Below are positions 34,441-47,235 of a stretch of 64,000 nucleotides of DNA, in pieces. Within the stretch, counting starts at the first letter, position 1. The number at the start of each line of letters is the position of its first letter. Where the stretch lies: positions 140,570,885-140,634,884 of the forward strand of contig NC_053038.3 in assembly GCF_002575655.3 (NCBI RefSeq). Direction: 5' to 3'. A program made the translations under genes and the position numbers. Below the pieces are notes generated by a model. It was not told where the DNA came from. It searched no databases and saw only the letters and a list, made by a program, of their open reading frames with translations. The DNA is from Aegilops tauschii subsp. strangulata. Its lineage: Eukaryota; Streptophyta; Magnoliopsida; Poales; Poaceae.

Positions 34441-36649
34441 CATGTGACATTCTTAGATACCATACTGCTAGATGTGATGTTCAAGTACTTGTACAACATA
34501 AGTTCACCATCAGTAAAAAAAGAATCAAGTTTCATTTTTTTAATTCATGCAGACCAATGCCCATCAATGGCGAAAGCTATACCACAATCATTTCCAAACA
34601 CCGTCCACAAGCTATGCCTTTGGCACATCATGAAGAAGTACAGAGAATACCTCGCGTTGCTGTACAAAAAGTATAAAACATTCAAAGAGGAGTTCACAGC
34701 TATATTAAACTGGTCGTTGATGCCAACGGAGTTTGAAGATGCCTCGGCTGAACTCGTGCACAAGTACAACCTGGAGAACGACCAGATGATGATGCAGCTC
34801 TGGAGTGATAGGAAGATGTGGATTTCAGCATATTACAAGAACATTTTCTGTGCTAGAATGACTTCCACACAACGAAGTGAGAGCATGAACCACGTGCTAA
34901 AGAAAGGGTTTGTCAAGGGGTCCCAGAACCTACACAAGTTTGCTGGGCGGGTCAATGCTTGCATACAAACTCGGATGCAGAAGGAGAACGAGCAAACAAT
35001 GACCAGCATGGTATGATGACAAGTACAAAACACCCCTATCATGTTCTGTTTACCTTCAACATGTGCACTTTGAATTTTAAAAAATGAAACCCATGACTCT
35101 GCTTCGACTAATATCTCACTTTTTGACATGTGCAGAACAATCCTGTGACAAAAACAACTTACGGCTACGAGGAAGACATGTATATCAAGTACATGAGAGC
35201 CGTGTACACCGAGATGAGGAATAGGATGAGAAAAGCCACGCTATTTCGCGCAAAGCGTACAGCAGAGCCCACTAAATACCTTGTGTACTACCACAACAAG
35301 CCTGGCCATGATGATGAAGAAAGATTTTCCTGGTCAAAGCATGAATTCCAGGTTGTAGCTGACCCAGAGAATGAAATATACGTGTGTGAATGCAAGCTCT
35401 GGACACACACAGGTGAGCGAAAAAACAAACTCATTAAATAGCTAGACTAGTAGTATCATATCAAAATTTATGAAACCCATTGTTGGCTCACAAACTATGT
35501 ATTCTGCATTCATCACAAAATGCAGGCCTGTTCTGCCTTCACATCATGAACATACTGGACTACCTCAAGCCTGACAAATTTCCAAACAAGTATATCCTCA
35601 AACGGTACACAAAGACTGCAAAATCACAACCAACCTTTGATACAAGGGACTACAACACAACCACATCGGATGGCAGCTCAAGGCTATCGAAGCAAGACAT
35701 CTTGCTGCAGCTGAATTTGATGGTTAACAAGAAATCGATGAGATGTAACCAGCAATATGACAGAGCCTACTATGTTCTCAAGAGGCTCGTGGAAGAGCTT
35801 GATGCAATACATTCAGCAAATCAAGCAGGTGCTGACGAAAGGATGGCTGAAGAGGACGCTAAAATTGAAGATGACCTTCATTATTATGCAGCTGAAATGC
35901 TCAACACCGCCGCTGAAGCCAACCAATGCAAGCAGGGTGATGGCCAATCAATGGAGCAGCGACAGCAAGAGACGATGAAACTGCGGCTATATTCTGAAAC
36001 AAAGGGTAGGAAGAAAATTACTGCATCAAAGAAAAGTGACAAGAGAGCTCAAATAAAGGCACCACCTGTAGGAAGAGTCGTCATGCTCGATGAGAACGGA
36101 GTGCCACTTGGACACATGAAATGTTGTGTGTGCAACCAGGTTGCGGGACACAACAAGCTGACCTGTCCAACACTCTTGGAAAGAAACAATGCTGAGGAGG
36201 TGAAGCAACTCAAATCTCAAAAACAGCAGCCCAAAGTTATGGAACAAAAGAAGGGAGCACACCCAAAGAAAGCAAGCAGCGGACTTTGTAGCATATGCAA
36301 GGAGTATGCACCACATAATGCAAGAACATGCCCGAAGTGCGCAGATGTTGAAAAGACAAGCAAAAATACAGAGAAGAAACATAAAGCAAAACCGAGAGCC
36401 ATCAACAAGAAAGTGGTGGAAGATGAAGAGGAAGACGAAGATGAAGACACCGTTGAAAAGAGGAAGAGGACGACGAAGAGGAAGAGGAAGACGACGATGA
36501 AGAGGAAGAGGACGATGAAGAGGAATAGGTACATGTCAAGCAAAAACCTCTACCACCAAAGCCTAGGAGGAGCGCAAGGCTGATGAACAGTTAGAATAGG
36601 TCAATTAACACAATGCAAACTTATGTCATGTCAATGTGCAGAATATTAT

Positions 36650-37110
36650 GTCATCCCCTGGTAATATACACTGTGAAGTTCAAGTAATATTACTGCAGAA
36701 GTCCTGGTATGTTATGAGAGGAAGTGATGTGCTGGTGATGTATTGCATGAAAGAGCAAGCAGTAATAAATTGAAAAATATACATTGTGAAGTTCAAGTAA
36801 TATTACTGCAGAAGTCCAGGTATGTTATGAGAGGAAGTGATGTGCTGGTGATGTATTGCATGAAAGAGCAAGCAGTAATAAATTGAAAAATATACACTGT
36901 GAAGTTCAAGTAATATTACTGCAGAAGTCCTGGTATGTTATAAGAGGAAGTGATGTGCTGGTGATGTATTGCATGAAAGTGCAAGCAAGAACAAAAATGA
37001 AAAACATACACTGTGAAGTTCAAGTAAGATTAAAGTGGAAGTTCTGGTATATTATGGCAGGAGGTGCTCGTGTTGTATTCCATAAAAGAGCAACCAGCAA
37101 ATAATCATAC
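36650..37110 (+). repeat. 113-bp tandem repeat just downstream of the transposase stop
   Basis: GAAGTTCAAGTAA begins at 36675, 36788, 36901 and 37015. Units carry ATATACACTGT, ATTACTGCAGAAGTCC, GGTATGTTATGAGAGGAAG and GATGTATTGCATGAAAG. The last copy is more diverged. The array fills the gap between the two convergent genes. Confidence 0.9.
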
Positions 37111-37829
37111 AGTTTTGAAGTTCAGGTCAACTTACAAAAGAAGTTCTGGTATATAAAATCGATGTAGGAAAAAATATTCTTAAAAAATAAAGTTTCACCG
37201 CATAAACTAAGGTTAGAAAGCCTAAGACAACGCGTTCAAATGTGAAGTTCTTCTTGGATACGTGCAGAAGTTCATGTACAATGCCGACAAAAGATAAAGA
37301 AACGTCAACAATATTTCTGCACAAAGTTACAGCTGAAATACATTCGCACTTGAAAAAACACAAAAAACAAATATAGATTCTATGCAAAAGCATACATATT
37401 GGTTGGGTTGAAAATTACCAATACATTACACAACACAGAATATCCTCTCCATCTGAAACCAGCAGCCCAGCCACATCTCATAGCAGAAGTTCAAGTCTAC
37501 GATCATATGTTGGGGCCCAAAAATAAACAACACAAAAAAATCAAGCAGTTCAACAATAATCGAGGGAGAAGTTCAGGTACATCTGTTGGGGCAAAAACAT
37601 TCAACACATGGATACTGAAAACGACGCAGTACATTGAAATTCACAAAGCCAAATAATTCTTCACACCAAATACATTTGTCCACAATATCATAAGTAATAG
37701 TGCTGCACCTATAGATACACAAATCACCAAAACATTCTTACAACCAAATCTTTACGGAATTGTTCCAATCATTATCAAACCTAAAAATCTGTACGAAATC
37801 AAATCTACAATGAAACTAATGCTTCGAAT
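37111..37829. other. Intergenic gap between convergent genes
   Basis: No gene. Further GAAGTTC-type strings (about 37115, 37246, 37486, 37568). AT-rich, likely holding the 3' ends of both genes; no clear poly(A) signal was chosen. Confidence 0.5.
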
Positions 37830-40800
37830 TCACGGGCCAAAGGACTGGATCTCTTTAGGGAGCTCTGAACGCATGACTTCATTCTTCTCGCTAAAAATCA
37901 GAGTGTGCATGAACTCAGCCTTCCAGTCATCTGTCTGCAAACAAAGAAAATCAAACGATGGTTTAGTAACGGATATCTAAAACCATAGCTGGAGCGTCTC
38001 AGCAAAAACACACAAGAAAAATTAAAGGATGATGAGACAAGAACAAAGACAGAACATACTTCCACATCACCAAAATCTTCAACAATCTCATCGCCATCAT
38101 ATGAACAGCAGAACTTCACGGCAAAGAAACCACAATCATTATTCTTCTGCTTTGGAACATCGATAAAGGTCAGCCTCTTTGCAATAGTCACCCAGTTAGG
38201 CTGCTTGCTCGCTTTATACACAGCCTTGCCGTACACCTCCTCGAGCAACCCAACAAATATCTTGATCTGCCAGAAATAACAAAATTAGATGAAGTCAAAA
38301 ACATGTTAACCAAAATAGTTAAGTTCAGGTACATAAAAAGCGACACTTGCATAAGATCCACCTAAACAAATAGTAGAAGTTCAACTTCCAAATGATAGTC
38401 AGTTCAAGCATTATTACCAAAACAGAGACATCAACATGTTTTGTCAACAAAAGGCATAATAAACTTCGTGTAAAACAAGAGAATGTGAAAGGAGGTTCAG
38501 GCTAAGAAACGCTCACGATATTTTGACAGTCCCCGTGGAAACTCGTTCGCGACGTTTCCATATTAGCGTAAGGAAGTTAATCAAGGATGTCAATGCTCCC
38601 ACGATATCTATTCACCACATACACACTGTAGTGCGCCATTCTGCCAATTGTCTTGAATAGAATCAAGAAAACCTGCCAAGAATGAAAGGACCGGTGAACA
38701 CAAACTATAAAAGCATATGTATTGAAGAACCGGCATGAACAAAAACTTCTTGACAAACTCAGCAAAAGGATGCACATGAAATTAAAAAAAGCAAGAGTTA
38801 TGAAAACCTAACCAGCTTTGCGTTAAGAAGGTCTTCTTCCTTGCGAACAAACATTGGGAGGAGACCAGCAGATTTTTTGCATCAAACTTTGGAACTGTTG
38901 CAACGTAGAAATCATACTCCAGGCAGTACTGTGCATTCACAAAAACACAATTAAAACACCTCCCAAATGCCACTACAATAAAACTAAGGCAAAAAAAGGA
39001 GATAGGGGTGCAAAGAACTAAAAGCTGTATGAAGTAGGGACTAAGTACAACCCTTTCAGCACTAGTGAATATCTCAGAGGTCTCCGGCTTATCCTTCCAC
39101 AAATTTATGAGATAATCCATTATGTCTCCTTCCATCTGCTGCCCTTCACCGAAAAGCATATAAAGGACATGTCCTGTGAGGTCAATCACATTCGCAGGGA
39201 TGGTAAACATGCAGTAGCTTGTCCTGCAGAATACAAAAGGATGGTAAAAATATATTAGAAGTTCAGATACAACAACAAAACAGAAGTTCAGATACTATAA
39301 CTCAAAAGGCAAGAGGAGACATAAAACAGAAGTTCAGATACTACAACAACGGCAGTTCAGACAATAAAACAACAGAAGTTCAGACACTATAACTCCAAGG
39401 CAAGGGAGAAATGAACAGAAGCCCACATACTACAACAACAGAAGTTTCAGACACAGAGTAGCATCTCTGGCAGCAACAAAGTTAAAGAAGAAGAAAACTC
39501 ACTCAGAATACTTCTCCAGACCGTCTTTACTCAGCACATACTGTTTCAACTTCTGGGCCTCGGATAGATGAGGGTAACTATATTTTTTCAGGGGAGCGAC
39601 ATGAGAACGCCACTTCAAAGGCAATCTTGATGCTCTCTTGGAGGAAGTTATGTTGCCAGACTCAACTTCCGGTTTCCTCCTGGTGATGACAGCATTCTTC
39701 CCACCTCTACCAGCAACAGTACCAGCAGCACATTTAACATTCTTCGGGTAAGCAATCTTCTCAAAATCAGCATCGGACGAAATCACTTCTGCTTCGGCTG
39801 CTTCGACTGCATCAGCCTTCCTGGAGCAAGGGGTTTTTGGAGTACCACGAATACCACCAGCCTGCTTCCCCAACTTGGAAGGAATAAGGGTCCGAGGTCT
39901 ATCATCTTCTATCGGAGCTGTACTCATCGATTCCTCCCTAGGCTGGTATTCCTATGACCCGAGGAATGAGTATTGGTAATCGGTCAAGTCCAACGGATCC
40001 ACTGTCAAAGAAAAAAGGAAGAGAAAACATCACCATTAAATACAACTGAAGTTCAGGAACAACACAATGTGCAATCCAACTAATAAAGATGACATGGTTA
40101 CTACTCAAGCTGACCTAAAAAAATTAGTTGCAGTAAAAAACTAAATGAAGTTCAGGCACAACCAAAGGCACAGTTCAAGATAAACCGATGAACTGGAAAT
40201 CATTCAACTACAGCTAACAAAACCATAGAAAGGCATCATCTCTGAAGTTCAATTAGAAAGAAAATGCTCATGTCCAAGTAAGCAATGGAAGGACAGAAAT
40301 TACTGAAACAAAACACACAAGCAAAATTTAAAAGATAGAAATGAAGTTCATGTACAAAGAAAATGCTCCTCTCCTTCCGAAACCAGCAGCCCAGCCAGAT
40401 CTCAAGCATGAGTCCAAGTTCAGAGAAAAATATGAAGTTTAGGTAGAATAAAAGATGCAGTGCAGGTAAGCAGTCCAAGTTCCAAATACTTACATGTGTA
40501 GTAGCCAAACAGAGCTTGGAAGTCTGTCTCAAAGATGTTAGAAGAAGCGATTGAGTACAGCCACGTCTTCCGGATATCCGCGATATTCTCATGGGAATAA
40601 TTTGCAAGAACCCCGTCATGATACGAATTAACATTCGTAAGCATGAAGAATCCGCAGTCGATACTGCCATCAAGCGCAGTAAAAGAATAGTGTTAGAATA
40701 GAAAAAGAAAGCCAACTAATAAACACGTCGCAGCTTAAGTACAACTATAGTTAAACAGATGTGATAAAGAGAAAAAGTGGAACTCATACTTGTTTTGCTG

Positions 40801-43800
40801 CTGGGGCACATCAATCCAATCCAAAGCGAAATGTTCGATGGTAAGAGGACTGAAGGGTGTCTCCGTGTCGTTGCTGGCATCCTTCCAAAGCTTCTTGATG
40901 TTGTCAGTCATCCGCCGAAACAGGCATACCGCACATTCATCTTCTGGTCCATAATAGGAGTCGAGAAGCTGGAACCTTGAATTCTTCATGTCAAGAAATA
41001 TTGAAACCCAATGACCAACACCACCCATGGAAGCAGGAATCTCAGGCGGGTCAAAAGTGGGGAAAACAACCTGAAGCATCATAAACACACGAATCATTAA
41101 AAACTGAGATTAATATCAAACGGTACAAAGAAAAATAAAACAAATATTAACACAGTGGATCGCACTGCAAAACTAATACAGAGGCAAAGAACAAGATATT
41201 GCATACCGAATCATGTGCATCCATGCTATCTGGACCACTCGCCATGAAGTACTTCCTCACACGGGAATCAAATTGACCTCTGAAAATCTTGTCCTAAAAT
41301 AATGCAGAGAACACCAACATATGAAAAAATAGAAAAATGAGACAAATAAGTTTTAACTAAAATGGTAAGGAACAAAACAGAAAAGAAATCACTACATGGT
41401 TGACTTACACAAACCCAATACGGCAGGATGAGTTTATCTGATCCCTGGTACTTCGCACGTAGACAGTAGAGTGCGCACTCAGCCACATTAGATTGAAGCA
41501 TTCCACGAGGACCAAAAGATATTGCAACATCTTCAACAGAAGCTTCACACTCCTTGTTTTGGAACATAATCGGTGATCTAAAACAAGCGAATAGAAAGTA
41601 AAACAAGTTCAGCAGCAGGAACTCAGGAAGTTCATAACACATGTTAGCACAGAAGTTTAGCTATATCACAACATGCAGTACAGTACAAAAGAGGCCAGAA
41701 GTTCAGCACCAGAGTAGTAAAATAAGAAGTTCAGGTACATATAGTAGAGAAGTTCAGGTATGAAACCACAGGAAATTCACAGGGGGTTTATGGATGATGT
41801 AAATATTGACCAGCTGCACTCACCTCTTGGAACGATTATTCTTAAGCCTAGTTACACTGTAATAAAAGTCATCAACCTTCTTTCGGACGACAGCAAGGTC
41901 GCTATCTGCTCACCAAAAAGAAATAGCAATTAAGAGCAACACTCAAGCACATAGATTCACGACAGTTTCAATTAAGACCAACACTCAAGCACAAACATTC
42001 AAAACATAAGCACATCTCAGCTGCTACATCAGAAAAGATAAAACCACAGCATCATAGACATCACAACCCATGCATTACAAACCTTCACCCACATAGAAAA
42101 CAGATTCACTTAACATTCTTTACAACCCACATGACAAACAACAAAACCAGAAGTTCAACTTAGACCACACAAGCAGTTCACAAGGGATATCATGGACTAA
42201 ACCAAACAACAAAAAGGGAAGGGGATGGGGAAAGAAGAGAGAAGCATGCTCCTCTCTTCATGGATCCTTGCCTAGACTAGTGGCAGCACTGGAATGATCA
42301 ACCTCCTCTCCATAGCTATCGCTTTCGGTCTCTTCATCGTCGTCTCCAGTAGACGTTGCAGCGTCGTCGGGAAGGACACCAGCAGCAGCTGGAGCAACTG
42401 GAGAATCTGAAACAAGAAAAACTTTTGGTTGTGCCTGTACAGCATCAACATCAACTGATGGCTCTGCTGCAGGAGACTTCTCCGGGCTTGCAGCAGCACT
42501 ACCACCAGTTTCAACAGCAGACTCAACATGATCTTTCTCCAAAATGATGTCTCCAGTTGTCTTGCCCTGCTGAGCATCAGAAACCTCAGCGCCAATGGAT
42601 GACTGAGGTTCAGTCAGGTCCACCCCGTAGGAGCAGCCGGTGCCTGAGACAGACTTGTCTGCAACCTTCTCTGGAGGAACACTAACATCATCATTCTGCT
42701 GCTGCAAAAAGAAACAGAAAGTCATTACAAAGGGCTGACTGAACCTCATGCATAGGGGCAGCAAGTCCGTCTCAAGGGAAACAAGACAAATGGACAAGAA
42801 AAATGGTACCTTATTTTCACTGCCATGAACCTCATCAACTATTACGCCACTAGCGGGAGCAGGTTCATGCACAGGGGCAGCCTCATGCACAGGAGCAGCT
42901 TCTTGCGGAGGTAAAACATCCTCCTCAACCCTAGCATCATCATCAATAGCATACAAAAAAATCATGTAGAAAACAAATACCTAATCAGCAGAAGTTCGGA
43001 TTGCATAATCAGAGAAGTTCAGCTATCACAACTGACACATAATGGAAGTCCAAATACAGTAAACATAGCAGGTCAGATATCAAACTACTCTAAGATACAA
43101 AAGGGAACAAAAAGGGCCAGTCATGGAAGTTCAGGTGCTGTAGCAGTTGAAGTTCAGGTTCTATAAACAGAGAAGGTCACCTATGAACACTAGTGCTAAA
43201 AAGAAACAATTTACGACACATGAAATCAATAACGGTCGCCTATGACTACAAACAGTAATAACTGAAAGCTAACATTGAACATTAGTGCAAAGAAATATCA
43301 AAAGCCAACATAAACAAACCTCTTTGGTATGCTCCACGTGGCCTCCTTCTAGACCCGAACGAACAGAATCCTGCCTCTGAATCTGTCTCACAACGACACT
43401 TGCCTCATCTTCAAAAGGCTTGCAACGAGCATCCTGCATTTCCTTGAACAGCCCAACGCCAGTCCGGAGGTGGGAAGTGCTCTGACAAAGCTCTTCAAGA
43501 AATCTAGCTTCAATAGATAAGACCTCCTTCGAAGACTCAGCATCAAATCCGTATTCGGGAGGAAGAATCCCATCAACGCAAATAAGACGCTCAGCAGTTG
43601 AAGGAACACGAGCCAACTCCACACAAACAGTTTCAAGAAGACTGTCAATCCTAACCAGGGAAACATTGGCAACTTCAAATAAATTCTCAAAAGAAACGCC
43701 ACCTGCAGCAATCACACGGGCAAAAGAACCTCCTGGATCTACAGGGGGGCACCGGTATGAACATCCCGGGAGAATTCAAATCTTGGGGAAGTTCCACTCC

Positions 43801-46800
43801 CTAGGCCGGCAGAACGAGGCATAGTTAGAACAGGACGTTCAATAACCCTAAAGAACACAACCTCAGCTTGTGTCTTCCACTACATACAAAAACGAAAGTC
43901 AACGCGTCAGAAAACAAATGAAGGAACATGGCAACAAAAAATATACAAGACAATACCAGAAGTTCAAGTTAAACAACACAGGAAAGAATAATGCATAGAA
44001 ACACTCACAGGCAGTCTCCCAAACACCCAGTTGGCTGGGTCATCATCACCCTTCGTGACCAAGTCAGCCGCAGCAAGCTCAAGAAGCTTGGCCTGATCCA
44101 TGAAATTGATGCGAGGGGTCCTCAAGTCAATATTAGGCGTCTTGCCAATGATAAGGCAGTCCAGATACATAAGAAGCGGCACGATGGCACAGCCTGTGAC
44201 AGCTTTTCCTCTGCTAGTACCTTGCTGATACCTAACAACAGCACTCTGAATATCGTCAACAACCAACTGGCAGTAGTCCATGTCTGCCATATCCTCAGAC
44301 ACAAGGTTCTCGGCCATTGCTGCCTCCCTGGACACTCGTGTAGACGTTCCAGGGATAACCACCTTCATGAAAACAATAAGGTAAAACACCTGCAGAGCAA
44401 GATAATCCTTCGTCTCATCCTTCACAAGTTCAGTGAGGATATTCCGCAAATCCTTTGTCTTGATGTCGTCACTCCTAGCATACCCAAGCTTGCCCTTCAA
44501 CCTCATAACAGCATCATCGAAACCATCATTCGAGGGCCTAGGGGGGGGGGGGTACGATTACCTTGAGGGAACCCAAAGAGATGGTGAATAGCATCACTTG
44601 TAATACATATAACCTTGCTCGCCTCACCCATGTCCAAAATCATGGTTGAAGGGTCAATCATCGTGTAGATGTTGCCCATCAAAGGACGAGAAATGTTGGA
44701 ATCAACCTTCAAGTCAAACACACAACCAAAACTAGCCTTGATAACCCTCGTCTTGTGCCTAGGTTGTAGCATTTTTGCACACGTCTTGACCTCTCCTAGT
44801 GAGCAGCGAACCGTCTTCTTAAAATGTTTCACCTCACCTCCTCCTTGGCCACCTTCTTCGGGCGCTTTGCCTCCTCTCCTCCTCTCAGGCCGCTCCACAA
44901 GTTGATACTGAAAAAAATACATTGACAAGGAAAAAGGCAGAACAATGAGACACACAAGCTTCACCAAAATTCCACTAATGCCTACATACGCACTACATCT
45001 CAGAATCCAACTATGTCTACAAAGGCAGTACAACCATGTATGACCAGAAGTAAAGATGCTTTCAAATTGTTGGAAATTTACAAAGCAGAAGTTCAACCAT
45101 GTATACCAAGGCAGTAATAAAACATGTATCTCAGAAGTCCAACTATGTCTACATAGGCAGTACAACCATGTATTACCACAAGTTAACATGCTTTAAAAAA
45201 TGTTGGATATTTAAAAAGCAGAAGTTCAACCATGTACACTAAGGCAGTAATCAAACATGTATACCAACAAGTTAAGCTAATTTCTTCATGTATATACCCA
45301 GAAGTCCAACTATGTACACAAAGGCAGTAATACCATAAAAGCAAAGCACATCGGCTAATTTATTCGTCTATATGGAGCAGAAGGTCAGCTATGTACGCCA
45401 AGGCAGTGCTAAAAACACAAAAACTACAACAATAGCGACAAATGCTCTAAAAAACAATAAACATGAGATATTCATACCTGATTAGTGGCAGCATCATCAT
45501 CGTCATCGTCCTCATCATCAGCATTGAAATCAGCATCATCCTTGTCCTCTGGATTAACACGAGAACGCTTCTTCACACCCTTATTGACCTTTGCAGGTGG
45601 AACCTTGCGCTTCACGCCGCATTTCTTCCCCTTACCAGATGCACCAGCACCAAGCGAAGAAGGTGTAGGCGCGGCAGTGGCAAGCACACGAGGACTACGG
45701 CATGGCGTACCACCAAGGCCTAGCCCTTCATCTTCAACAACTTCTACAGGCCTTGAAACATGTGGGCTCCTCCGAGGAGTAACTTCACCAACTACTAGCT
45801 TCCTCGCAACGTCTTCTTGATTTTCTTCTTAACAGGGACAACCGTGCCATCACTGCCACACGGCACGTCTTACTCAACAGTGAGCTCAGCCACATGAACA
45901 GATCCAGGAAGATCAGAACCTTTCTCAAGGCGGCCCGCCCTCTTCTTGTCAAAATCTTCTTCCTTCATCCTCTTACGTTGGTCCTCCAGGAGAAGCTGAA
46001 GAGGCACATCCTCGGGTTGCGTGACAGGTTCAGTGCCATCAACAGACTGCGACTGCGTCTCTAACATCTAAAGAGAGCACAAAGGATCTGGAACGGAATC
46101 ACAACCTTTGACTGACGGAGCCCCCTCCTCAGCAGCAGCAGGGGTTTCTGATAAACCCAACTCAGATAAAACATCATTGATGGTGTTCACAGCTTCCTCC
46201 TCTGTGGACACATCTGCAAAGAACACAAAAAATCGAAGCAAAAAATTAAAAAAAGTCAGGAACAAAAACAAAAACAACCGACATGAACAAGCTAAAAAAC
46301 ATGGCTCAAGACTTTAAAATGAAAAGAAAAGGGGTTTCGCATACTAGGTGAAGCAAGAGCTGCAGAAGTAAGATCCTCGAGGCTTGAAATATTCTCAAGG
46401 CTCAAAGCAACCTCGGCAGTCACAGTCAAAGGGATAATGGGTGATTTAGCCGCATCAGATATTGGAGCATCAGTATTAACCTCTAAAGCTCCATCTTGAT
46501 CGCAGGCATTTTTTTCAGAACTATTCAACTCATCACCAACTACAAAAAATGCAAGTAAAAAGGCAGCTGAGTTCTAATGCACAATCCTACACCAAAGGGA
46601 CTTCTACTTTGACAACAATTTCCAATACCCAGAAGTTCAACAATACCTAACAAAGCAGTAAACACAACAAACAAACTAAAATCTACAAACTAAATATAAA
46701 AACAATCTACACCAGAGGGGCTACTACATATAACATGAATGTCCAGAAGTTCAACGATATATAACAAAGCAGTAAAACAAAATGTGCATAACAGAAGTTC

Positions 46801-47235
46801 AACCAAATTTCATTATAAGCAAACAATAATTAAAACCAGAAGTTCAACTATGTGACCCAAGCAAGTAGCTCATAAAAAAGATGTAGCATGACCACAAATA
46901 GTATTTCACAGGCAAACTAAATATCAATACCATCAATATGGTAACAAAAAAAACAAAGATATACACTACAAATATGAAACATTTGGGAAGTCCAACAACA
47001 CTTGGTGACATAGTTTCACCTACAAAATCATCAACTAAAAAGTAAGCAACACTCTACTAACTCAAACTAATGGTAAAAAGCATACACATAACCTTTCTTA
47101 GAAGTTCACACTATTAAGAATGGCAGTCCAACATGAATACTAAGTGAAGATATGGGCAGACATATATAAGAATAATGCTATTTAAAATACAAGATACAAC
47201 TACATTAAGATACCTGGAGAAGGTTTTGAAGCCAT
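37830..47235 (-). pseudogene. PMD-like protein with two tandem Ulp1-type protease domains
   Basis: About 18 exons join in phase from ATG 47235 (MASKPSP) to the stop at 37830. The first exons (45478-46539) are acidic/Lys-rich. Exon 44009-44907 has a plant-mobile-domain-like region (MIDPSTMILDMG, DAIHHLFGFPQG, VVIPGTSTRV, CQLVVDDIQSAV). Exon 43320-43879 and 42260-42930 are linkers. Ulp1 domain 1 spans 41577-40494: GHWVSIFLDMKNSRFQLLDS gives His and Asp, and the 40790/40663 junction gives NNIDCGFFML with the Cys. A splice in phase (T-L-D-P at 40494/40001) leads to domain 2: AHYSVYVVN (His), DILD (Asp, about 38580), NDCGFFAVKF (Cys, about 38130). Breaks: TAG 46068, TAA about 45867, frameshift about 45820, 12-G tract at 44541-44552, frame change about 43745, TAG 39952, frameshift about 38865, TAA 38577. 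Ulp1 enzymes cleave SUMO or related proteins; this copy cannot make the full protein. Confidence 0.8.
44541..44552. repeat. 12-base G homopolymer in the PMD-like exon
   Basis: A run of 12 G (C on the coding strand) lies between the segments FGFPQGN and the following DDAVMRLKGK, and the frame changes across it. Such runs slip easily in replication and in sequencing, so the frameshift could be real or an error. Confidence 0.85.

Larger units (their letters stand above)
30929..36583 (+). pseudogene. FAR1/FHY3-related MULE transposase (near complete, broken)
   Basis: Exons with GT/AG borders: a 5' part from ATG 30929 (and about 31211-31335), 32107-32812, 32941-33434, 33537-33918, 34553-35010, 35136-35412 and 35526-36583. 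32941-33434 is the FAR1 DNA-binding domain (REFYNRYARHAGFGIRR, GCNARMRVKV, NHNHKL). The MULE core has all three acidic residues: TFDTTYKTN (33735), the split codon giving T-D-Q-C at the 33918/34553 junction, and QRSESMN (about 34872). A SWIM finger CEC...CLH spans the 35412/35526 junction. Two CX2CX5HX4C knuckles (CCVCNQVAGHNKLTC, CSICKEYAPHNARTC) precede an acidic then basic tail. Breaks: TAG at 32218, frame uncertainty at 32340-32600, and a frameshift near 33845 (RDEDA then KSFKWLFDTF). It would bind the unit's ends and cut DNA; FAR1-type proteins can also be transcription factors. Confidence 0.85.

Noticed and set aside
34199..37110. CRISPR-like repeats
   Set aside because: Units are contiguous tandem copies with no unique spacers, in a plant genome.
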